A DNA stretch of 5,929 nt, taken from positions 1 to 5,929 of the forward strand of contig JALXCG010000440.1 of NCBI GenBank assembly GCA_026991065.1, in the 5' to 3' direction. Below, in pieces: positions 1-4,943 of this stretch. The notes beneath the pieces are model-generated. The model saw nothing but the letters and a program-made list of their open reading frames with translations. It was not told the DNA's origin and ran no database searches. Position 1 is the stretch's first letter; every line of letters starts with the position of its first letter. The translations under genes and the position numbers were made by a program. This stretch comes from Gemmatimonadota bacterium. GTDB taxonomy: Bacteria > GCA-2686955.

Positions 1-3
1 GCT

Positions 4-102
4 AAGTCCTTGAAAGGCAACCAGCCTTCCTGCGGACTCAGCGCCTTGATCTCGAAGCAGGCCCGAACACGGGGCTCGAAAGCCAATGCGCGACACGCTC
101 CT
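4..102 (-). repeat. Left copy of a 99-bp inverted repeat
   Basis: The reverse complement of this segment aligns without gaps to 1192-1290, with 88 of 99 bases identical (8 transitions and 3 transversions among the differences). The match begins and ends sharply: the outer tip is AAGTC at 4-8, and the bases beyond either end no longer agree. Shared blocks include GCGCATTGGCTTTCGAG and TTCGAGATCAAGGCGC. The segment lies 32 bases past the stop codon of the 322-aa gene. Both copies can be read in one open frame (LAFE..V.ACFEIKA..P..GWLPFKD), but most differences change the amino acid, so the conservation looks like DNA or RNA conservation rather than protein. Sequence further left is outside the window, so a target-site duplication cannot be assessed. 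Confidence 0.9.
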
Positions 103-109
103 AGGAGCG
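96..109. other. 14-bp perfect palindrome at inner edge of left repeat
   Basis: CGCTCCTAGGAGCG is its own reverse complement and straddles the inner end of the left inverted repeat, 25 bases after the stop of the 322-aa gene. As RNA it could form only a 5-bp stem with a CUAG loop and has no following U run, so it is a poor intrinsic terminator. A protein-binding site or a relic of the repeat boundary is equally possible. The right repeat copy does not preserve the palindrome. Confidence 0.35.
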
Positions 110-134
110 CTGCGCATCACACCGTAGCAATCGC

Positions 135-1103
135 CTATTCACAGCTGGATCGTGTCGGCATGAGCGCCGGGTAGATCATCTCCAACGTTGTGAAGAGCGT
201 GTTCAGGCTGGCTGATGTAACGGGGTGCCCGCCGCGGAGTAGAGCAGCGGCGCAGTTTTCCAGGCTCCGTAGAACCGAGAGCGGTGTCGCCAAGGTTGCA
301 AGCAGCAGGTCGCCCTGATAGCCGATCCAGGGAGGGTGGGAGATCGACATCCACTGTTTGAGCAGGATTGTGGCCATCTCCTCATGGAGGTCAGGCGGTA
401 TGTATGGGCCGAGTTGGGCCATGACCCGGAACCCAAGCCGAGTCGGCTTGGAATGCACGAGTCTGGAGATGACCTCAACTGCCCCTTCTCGATTCACCAG
501 CGGGTCCGGCCCAAGCACCGAGGCGATGCGATGGCAGACTGAGATGTTCACGTTTGCATCAGACAAAAGGGCAAGAAGTGAACTTTGTGCGTCCGTGTCG
601 ATCTGATCTCCGAGGAACTCGATGGCAGCCATCGCTTCGTCACCGATCCAGACCGCCTCAGTTGGGTCCAACGGATCGATGCCATCGAGCAGTGCCGACA
701 ATTGTTCTTCAAAACAGTGACGGGTGGTTCCCGGAGATGCCAGCCTGGCGGTAGCAAGAAGCGGCGTTTGTTCCCACGCCGGGTCTGGGTCCAGAGCAAC
801 TTTGATGTCAGCGAAGTCGTGGAGCAGCAACAACCTCGCCAGTGAAACCGGCGCCAGATCGGTCGCCAGTACCGCCCACCTGACAACTGGTTCCGCCGGC
901 CGGACGACTCTGCTCCAGAGCCACTGCTGTGCCCAGTCCATGCGAACATCAGGCGCGTGAATGCGCAGCCGCTGGCCGGGAACTGCGGCCGCGAGCGCGT
1001 CAATCCAGCGATCCGACGGAACGGTGTCCGTCCAGACCAGATCGATCGGCTCGCCGCACGTAGGCTCGGTGAGTACGTTCCCGGACGCTTGCACAGAAGT
1101 CAT
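135..1103 (-). CDS. Hypothetical protein (322 aa) between inverted repeats
   Basis: I do not recognise the family. The ORF runs from an ATG at 1103 to a TAG at 135; upstream of the ATG is only a weak, closely spaced AAGGG, so the exact start is moderately certain. The first ~15 residues look disordered. Residues ~18-108 alternate predicted strands and helices and are tryptophan-rich (W24, W33, W57, W61, W63, W77, W110). Residues ~130-315 are almost entirely helical, with hydrophobic stretches such as SSLLALLSDANVNISVC and LLLATLATPLSVL, suggesting a helical-bundle or HEAT-like C-terminal half. There is no signal peptide or clear membrane segment, so it is probably cytoplasmic. I see no DDE, HUH, serine-recombinase or tyrosine-recombinase signature. 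It is the only gene inside the 99-bp inverted repeats. Even composition across the frame and absence of low-complexity runs support a real protein, but no function can be assigned. Confidence 0.75.
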   Translation of the reverse strand: MTSVQASGNVLTEPTCGEPIDLVWTDTVPSDRWIDALAAAVPGQRLRIHAPDVRMDWAQQWLWSRVVRPAEPVVRWAVLATDLAPVSLARLLLLHDFADIKVALDPDPAWEQTPLLATARLASPGTTRHCFEEQLSALLDGIDPLDPTEAVWIGDEAMAAIEFLGDQIDTDAQSSLLALLSDANVNISVCHRIASVLGPDPLVNREGAVEVISRLVHSKPTRLGFRVMAQLGPYIPPDLHEEMATILLKQWMSISHPPWIGYQGDLLLATLATPLSVLRSLENCAAALLRGGHPVTSASLNTLFTTLEMIYPALMPTRSSCE

Positions 1104-1191
1104 AACCCTTGAGTCGACCGGGGATCAGTAGGAATTCAGTTCTCTGTGCGAAACAGTTGTGAAGCGCCGCCCGGGCTGTAAGTCATTGGTC

Positions 1192-1290
1192 AGGAGTCTG
1201 TCGCGCATTGGCTTTCGAGTCCCGTGTTTGGGCCTGTTTCGAGATCAAGGCGCCGCGTCCGCGGAACGGCTGGTTGCCTTTCAAAGACTT
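1192..1290 (+). repeat. Right copy of a 99-bp inverted repeat
   Basis: This is the partner of the repeat at 4-102, in opposite orientation, ungapped and 88/99 identical. Its outer tip is GACTT at 1286-1290, complementary to AAGTC at 4-8. It lies upstream of the 322-aa gene, in the 279-base gap between that gene and the exported helical protein. The rest of the gap (1104-1191 and 1291-1382) holds nothing I can identify: no tRNA, no clear terminator and no strong promoter. A transcript through the whole unit could pair the two copies into a ~99-bp imperfect duplex around the gene. Confidence 0.9.
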
Positions 1291-1382
1291 TTGGCAACGC
1301 AGAGATCGGCGCAGTGACAAGTGCGGGGCAACGGGAAGACAGTGTGCGATTGGCTCCCTGGGAAAGGGCGAAGCGAGCATTC

Positions 1383-2132
1383 CTAGTGCTGGTACTGGCT
1401 ACGCTCTGGACGCTGGAATCTGCGCGTGCGCTTGCTGGGGCGGCCACGGGTGGCCCGCCGCTTTCGGTCCGTCGCCGGGTGTGACACACGGCGCGGTTGC
1501 TGGAGCGCGTCTTGCCTCCATTTTGCCTCTACGCGATCGGGGTGCTTGTCGGCGAAACGCTGCAACGCTTTCGCATAGTGCGGGTATTGGGCGGAGCGAG
1601 CCAATACAAAGTGCGTACGAGCCGCCGAGTTCCACGCCTCATTGCGCCACTCGGGATGAGATTTCAGAATCTGCGCCTCTTCACGTGCCAAAGCCGGATC
1701 CTTGTGAGTTCTCTCTTCAAACCCCTCCCCTGCGTCGGTCATGCCGAGAATGGCACGAACTCTTCCAGGGTTTTTCTCGAGGCCACGAAGCGCGGAGCGC
1801 GCCGCCGCCGGATGACGCTCGTAGTAGTCCCCCGCGCGAGCAACGAGCCGCGGATTGCTGCGAAGCAGAGCGAGACGCTTTTCATGACTCTGAAAATACT
1901 CATAAGCCGCCCGCGCGCGCGCAGAATCGAACTCTTCAGGTGGAGCAACTCCGGTTTCCAAGGAACGGAGCAACTCCGGATGAGCCGCTATTTCGAGCGC
2001 GTACTCCCGTGCCGAGATTGGCCAAGTTGCGAGTGCACAGAGAAAGCCCTCCGCATCGGTGGCAGTAGCTGAAGGCGCAACGCTCCATATAAGAAACGCG
2101 GCGATCAGAAGATCTCGAAACTTTGAATGCAT
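1383..2132 (-). CDS. Predicted exported helical-repeat protein with basic tail
   Basis: No family recognised. The N-terminus is a convincing Sec signal peptide: basic residues near the start (K4, R6), a hydrophobic core LLIAAFLIWSVA (8-19) and a likely cleavage after ATA at 22-24. The mature protein is helical and charged. It contains an [N/H/D]-P dipeptide with 14-residue spacing: N93-P, H107-P, N121-P, and again D145-P, H159-P, plus an isolated H51-P. The helices between these joints have the style RLVARAGDYYER and ALAREEAQILKS, so short tandem helical repeats in the periplasm or on the surface are likely. From about residue 203 the composition changes abruptly to Arg/Lys/Gln-rich with no hydrophobic pattern, ending SQYQH. 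That could be a genuine nucleic-acid- or polyanion-binding tail, or the product of a frameshift near the 3' end. The start at 2132 lacks a clear Shine-Dalgarno, but the signal peptide fits it. A long opposite-strand frame covers the same DNA but looks non-coding. Confidence 0.7.
   Translation of the reverse strand: MHSKFRDLLIAAFLIWSVAPSATATDAEGFLCALATWPISAREYALEIAAHPELLRSLETGVAPPEEFDSARARAAYEYFQSHEKRLALLRSNPRLVARAGDYYERHPAAARSALRGLEKNPGRVRAILGMTDAGEGFEERTHKDPALAREEAQILKSHPEWRNEAWNSAARTHFVLARSAQYPHYAKALQRFADKHPDRVEAKWRQDALQQPRRVSHPATDRKRRATRGRPSKRTRRFQRPERSQYQH
1942..1979. repeat. Pair of 13-bp direct repeats, 25 bp apart
   Basis: GGAGCAACTCCGG occurs exactly at 1942-1954 and 1967-1979, inside the gene for the exported helical protein. 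Each copy is itself a short hairpin (GGAG-caa-CTCC). The two copies are read in different frames (PELLR in one, TGVAP in the other), so the identity is not due to a protein repeat. It may be a local duplication or chance. Confidence 0.6.
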
Positions 2133-2178
2133 GGCAGATGACCCGTGTGGAGAATGGCTTGGTAGTGGTCAAAACGCA

Positions 2179-2206
2179 AGAATCATTCCACGCCTGGCTG
2201 TGTCAA
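2179..2206 (-). promoter_or_regulatory. Candidate sigma-70 promoter for the exported helical protein
   Basis: On the minus strand a perfect TTGACA (2206-2201) is followed after 16 bases by GATTCT (2184-2179), which keeps the key A at position 2 and T at position 6 of the -10 box. The -10 box ends 46 bases before the ATG at 2132. The position in a 253-base intergenic gap is sensible, and the RpoD-type sigma factor encoded nearby retains the residues that read TTGACA. The -10 match is only 3 of 6, so this is a candidate. Confidence 0.35.
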
Positions 2207-2385
2207 TCGCTCGAAACGGCCACCAGCTGCAGGTCTCGCCAGATATCGTAAGCTGTGGAACTACCGCCACATAGGCTCTTCACTAGGGTTTTCATTGCGC
2301 CCTATTCGACAGGGCCACGGGAAGCCAGAGGATCGGCGGATTGCAGAAAGGACGCTCCTGTCTACAAAACGCTACACTTCCTTGC

Positions 2386-3093
2386 TCAGGAGGCAGGCGC
2401 CTCGCCTGTCCGAGCTTCAGCCGCTTGAGAAAGCAGGTGGACCAATTCGTGATCGGGCTGTCGGCGCATCAGCCGCCGATGCAATTCGCGCAGGCCCTTG
2501 GGATGGTCCACGTCCGCAAGAGGATCCAGGATAACTCGCTCGTAACCCAACTCTCTGATGTTGCTTTCTACCGTGGCCCGTACAGTGCGGCTGCGCCATG
2601 GGACCTTGCGGAGCAGTTTCATGGGTGGCACGCAGAGACCGAGGAGGTACAGGCCACCGTCCCGTGCGGGCCCTAGAACGACCGGAACGCCATCCCCCAG
2701 TAGGGCAAACGCGCGATGGAGGTGACGCGGACGCAGTTCAGCAACATCGCCCGGTATGGCAACCACGGGGGCGTAGCCGAGTGCCTGAATGCCAGCAATT
2801 GCACAGATCAGGCGCGCCCCGAAACCATCGCCGAAAACCGGTACGACTCGAATCCTGCGACTCCGTCCGATGACCGGTTCAACAACCTGCCGAAGACCGC
2901 GCTCCTGGTCCCCGGGAAGAATCAGGTCGACATCTGCATCAATGCCGCGAATCGCGACCAAGGTCGATTGCACGATCGTCCGATGGATATCTTCACTCTG
3001 CGCTCCCCACGACTTGACCTGAGCTTCTACCTGCGGCGCTCTGCAAAAAAGAAGCACGGCACGTGGCAGAAAAGGCAAGGTCAATTGCTGCAT
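2386..3093 (-). CDS. Divergent DUF2064 / TIGR04282-type glycosyltransferase
   Basis: This 235-aa protein matches the layout of the DUF2064 family (PF09837; TIGR04282), GT-A-fold enzymes thought to transfer sugars from nucleotide donors; some lie in arsenosugar or selenium-related clusters. Recognisable blocks are AVLLFCRAP (12-20), the strand and metal-site region VVAIPGDVAEL (110-120), VVLGPARDGGLYLLGL (138-153), the VPWRSRTVRATVESN segment, and the terminal LADVDHPKGLREL. It differs from typical members: the usual APxPGxVKTRL loop is APQVEAQVKSWG, and the usual G(T/S)DxPxL is PGDVAEL, keeping the Asp (D116) but losing the Pro. Activity or donor use may therefore be altered. I start at the ATG at 3093, preceded by GCGAGGAGCCC; an in-frame TTG at 3153 would add 20 uncharacteristic residues and has no ribosome site. 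It begins 111 bp after the sigma-factor stop with no obvious terminator between, so cotranscription is plausible. Probably cytoplasmic. Confidence 0.82.
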   Translation of the reverse strand: MQQLTLPFLPRAVLLFCRAPQVEAQVKSWGAQSEDIHRTIVQSTLVAIRGIDADVDLILPGDQERGLRQVVEPVIGRSRRIRVVPVFGDGFGARLICAIAGIQALGYAPVVAIPGDVAELRPRHLHRAFALLGDGVPVVLGPARDGGLYLLGLCVPPMKLLRKVPWRSRTVRATVESNIRELGYERVILDPLADVDHPKGLRELHRRLMRRQPDHELVHLLSQAAEARTGEAPAS

Positions 3094-3204
3094 GGGCTCC
3101 TCGCTTCCACCTTCGCGTTGGCCGCTCCCGATCGTGGGCGCCCGCTCACACAACAGGCGCGCGACGACGCCCCGGCGCGAACCTGAGGGAGAGTGCGGAG
3201 ACGA

Positions 3205-4581
3205 TCAGACTGCTTGCAGTTTTCGTATTTGGCGCAAGCTCTGAGATCGCGATGGATGGCGCAGCTTGCGCAGTGCCTTGGCTTCGATTTGACGGACACG
3301 CTCTCGAGTGAGCCCAAAAATACCACCTACTTCATCAAGTGTCTTGGGCTTCTGTCCGCCGAGACCAAAGCGCATCCGGACGACCATCTCTTCGCGGTCA
3401 TCAAGAGTTCGCAGTAGCCGCCCCATCTCCTCCCGCACCAGGGAACGCGAGACTCGCCGTGCGGGGGAATCTGCGCGCGTGTCTTCTATGAAATCGCCCA
3501 ACCGAGTGTCTTCCGACGAGCCCACCGGGCGGTCCAGAGAGACCGGCTCGAAGGACCCACGCATCACCTTGCGAACTCTCTCGATAGCCAGCCCGGATTG
3601 CTCGGCGATTTCGTGGACATCTGGCCTGCGTCCCAACTCTACTTCGAGAAGGCGGGACGCCTTGACAACCTTGTTGATCGATTCAGAGACGTGAACAGGA
3701 ACCCGAATCACCCTGCTCTGGTCGGCGATTGCACGCGTGATCGCCTGTCGAATCCACCATGTAGCGTAAGTAGAAAACTTATAGCCCTTGCGGTAGTCGA
3801 ATTTTTCTACGGCCTTCAAAAGACCGCGATTGCCCTCCTGAATCAGGTCGGAAAGCTCCAGCCCACGGTTACTGTATTTGTTGGCGATGGTGATCACGAG
3901 CCGAACATTGGCTTCCACCATTACTGCCTTTTCGCGCTCCATCGCACGCGCGTGTCGATCGTGCTCCTGAAGATCCCCCCGGAGTTGCTCAAGAGACCGC
4001 CCGATCTCTTCGGCAAGGGCAGGAAGTCCCCCAGAGAGAGCGTTCTCCGAAAGATTCAGGCGCTTGACTTCGCCGTTGAGTGGGCGGTCTCCAGCTACCG
4101 ATTCCATGACCACGAGTGCATCGCGGGTGCGCGCGACGATCTCGTCCACCCACTTCTTTTCGAGTGAGAGAAGCACTGCGATTCTCCCCGCTCGATTGGC
4201 GGCTTCGGCATCGACACCGATCGCCCTGTATTCCTCTTCCAGCCGTTCGAGTCGCTTGAGGAACTTCTCGGTCTGACGCTGCAGGATATCGTAGTAGTTG
4301 GGGCGCCAGGTAGGGATATCAAGGCGCGTGACACGGTCGACCTTCCGTTCAGCGGAACGAACCGTAGCACCAAGCTCCAATACCTGACGAATTGCGATTC
4401 GATTGCGAAAAATCGCCATGCGGCGGGCTCGATCTGCCCTTACTATTCTCTTGGCAATTCGAACTTCACCATCTTTGTCGAGTAGTTGGATTCTTCCCAT
4501 TTCGCGGAAGTAGATGCGAATCGGGTCATCGCAAAGGCCTGTTGGCGTGCTTGTGGCGTTCGAGTTGGTCGCTCTCTTCAA
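3205..4581 (-). CDS. rpoD: RNA polymerase sigma-70 factor, RpoD/SigA family
   Basis: This is a 458-aa primary-type sigma factor that directs RNA polymerase to -35/-10 promoters. Region 1.2 is at ~18-46 ([20 protein letters not shown]). A shortened, charged non-conserved region spans ~49-217. Region 2 is at ~221-304, with the core-binding [26 protein letters not shown] block and the melting and -10-reading [19 protein letters not shown]. Region 3 follows, with HVSESINK keeping the Glu that reads extended -10 elements. Region 4 is at ~398-445, with the -35-reading helix [20 protein letters not shown] and [12 protein letters not shown]. Region 1.1 is absent: only 17 residues precede region 1.2. 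The start is a TTG at 4581, six bases after GGAGGGAG. An in-frame ATG at 4875 would add 98 residues unlike region 1.1, with no similar ribosome site. The neighbours are not the classical rpsU-dnaG set, so it may be the principal sigma factor or a close paralogue; the symbol is by family. Confidence 0.93.
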   Translation of the reverse strand: MKRATNSNATSTPTGLCDDPIRIYFREMGRIQLLDKDGEVRIAKRIVRADRARRMAIFRNRIAIRQVLELGATVRSAERKVDRVTRLDIPTWRPNYYDILQRQTEKFLKRLERLEEEYRAIGVDAEAANRAGRIAVLLSLEKKWVDEIVARTRDALVVMESVAGDRPLNGEVKRLNLSENALSGGLPALAEEIGRSLEQLRGDLQEHDRHARAMEREKAVMVEANVRLVITIANKYSNRGLELSDLIQEGNRGLLKAVEKFDYRKGYKFSTYATWWIRQAITRAIADQSRVIRVPVHVSESINKVVKASRLLEVELGRRPDVHEIAEQSGLAIERVRKVMRGSFEPVSLDRPVGSSEDTRLGDFIEDTRADSPARRVSRSLVREEMGRLLRTLDDREEMVVRMRFGLGGQKPKTLDEVGGIFGLTRERVRQIEAKALRKLRHPSRSQSLRQIRKLQAV

Positions 4582-4587
4582 CCGCTT

Positions 4588-4595
4588 CTCCCTCC
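4588..4595 (-). promoter_or_regulatory. Shine-Dalgarno that sets the rpoD TTG start
   Basis: On the minus strand GGAGGGAG is followed by six bases (AAGCGG) and then TTG at 4581. This is the strongest ribosome-binding site in the window. It fixes a start immediately before the short N-terminus [11 protein letters not shown] and region 1.2. Confidence 0.8.
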
Positions 4596-4785
4596 GCGTG
4601 CTTCCGCGGCGATTCAGATTCTGGAAATGAACCGCCGGCGAAGCGATGAATCTGGCCGCATCGGCACGCGATATTTGGACCTGGAGGGGGAGCGACCACA
4701 GCAAAGATGAAGCCGCTCCCTTTTCAGTGGGCACTGACCAAAGAGCATTTTCCGTGCCGGGAAGTCTGGCTGCGAAAGGGGCCAG

Positions 4786-4797
4786 TTTTCGCGAAAA
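4786..4797. promoter_or_regulatory. 12-bp perfect palindrome, possible operator
   Basis: TTTTCGCGAAAA is a perfect palindrome 205 bases upstream of the sigma-factor TTG start. AT-rich arms around a CGCG centre suit a dimeric regulator, and the position is compatible with control of the sigma gene. It does not match the LexA, CIRCE, Fur or NrdR consensus sequences I know, so no regulator is assigned. It may be fortuitous. Confidence 0.3.
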
Positions 4798-4877
4798 GAT
4801 GGCAAGACTTTCGCTTTGATCACGCGCAGGTGGTCTCCGGCTGTTGGATATTTCCCACTTGCTGGGGCAGAACACGC

Positions 4878-4912
4878 GCCGCGGCGTCCCTTCTCGGAAG
4901 GGGCACCGCGGC
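4878..4912 (-). terminator. Strong intergenic hairpin after secreted-protein gene
   Basis: Left arm 4878-4893 (GCCGCGGCGTCCCTTC) and right arm 4897-4912 (GAAGGGGCACCGCGGC) form a 16-position stem with one C-A mismatch, one G-U pair (in + sense) and a 3-base loop. It begins 31 bases after the stop at 4944, where a transcription terminator or 3'-end stabilising hairpin would sit. The expected U run is missing on the minus strand (GCGTGTTCTG follows), so a classical intrinsic terminator is uncertain. It could also be part of the long sigma-factor leader if transcription starts further upstream. Confidence 0.5.
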
Positions 4913-4943
4913 TCATGAAGGGGAAATCTGTGCCGTTACCGGC

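Larger units (their letters stand above)
4..1290. other. Candidate inverted-repeat-bounded unit carrying one unknown gene
   Basis: Two gap-free 99-bp inverted repeats enclose 1089 bp that hold a single 322-aa gene on the minus strand, with 32 bp between its stop and the left repeat and 88 bp between its start and the right repeat. The architecture resembles a small mobile or invertible unit. However, the enclosed protein shows no transposase or recombinase motif that I recognise, and no target-site duplication can be tested because the left boundary is at the window edge. Two oppositely oriented copies of a dispersed repeat that happen to flank a gene would look the same. Confidence 0.3.
4582..4943. 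other. 362-base non-coding stretch upstream of rpoD
   Basis: This gap separates the sigma-factor start from the stop of the secreted-protein gene. It contains the sigma-factor ribosome-binding site (4588-4595), a 12-bp palindrome (4786-4797) and a 16-bp-stem hairpin (4878-4912). I searched the minus strand for a -35/-10 pair and found nothing convincing; TTGCCA near 4807 has no good partner. The frame of the sigma factor stays open up to 4875, but the translated residues resemble no sigma region, so I treat it as a leader. Confidence 0.55.

Noticed and set aside
1104-1191. Possible promoter (TTCACA with CTGAAT) for the 322-aa gene
   Set aside because: The -10 match is poor (3 of 6, lacking the key A at position 2) and spacing is 18; no better than chance.
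1205-1245. tRNA-like TTCGAGTCCC string in the right repeat
   Set aside because: It resembles a T-arm loop, but no matching acceptor, D or anticodon arms can be drawn around it.
4-1290. Integron gene cassette with attC sites
   Set aside because: No RYYYAAC/GTTRRRY core sites are apparent, and attC copies would be direct rather than inverted repeats around the gene.
1912-1922. Alternating CG run (11 bases)
   Set aside because: It simply encodes ARARA in the exported protein in a GC-rich genome; too short to claim Z-DNA or another function.
1208-2068. Long plus-strand ORF (286 aa) opposite the exported protein
   Set aside because: It starts at a TTG inside the dispersed repeat, is Ser/Arg/Pro-rich without domain-like pattern, and the opposite frame has a signal peptide and periodic helices.
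2299-2315. Hairpin GCCCT-N7-AGGGC between two genes as a terminator
   Set aside because: The stem is only 5 bp and no U run follows on either strand.
3155-3182. GC-rich possible stem between sigma factor and glycosyltransferase
   Set aside because: Pairing is limited to about five GC pairs with a long loop and no U tract, too weak to call a terminator.
3598-4167. Plus-strand ORF (189 aa)
   Set aside because: It is antisense to the well-conserved sigma-factor coding sequence and is a shadow of it.
4614-4916. Minus-strand 100-aa ORF upstream of the sigma factor
   Set aside because: It overlaps the hairpin and leader, has no ribosome site I can see, and its composition is not domain-like.
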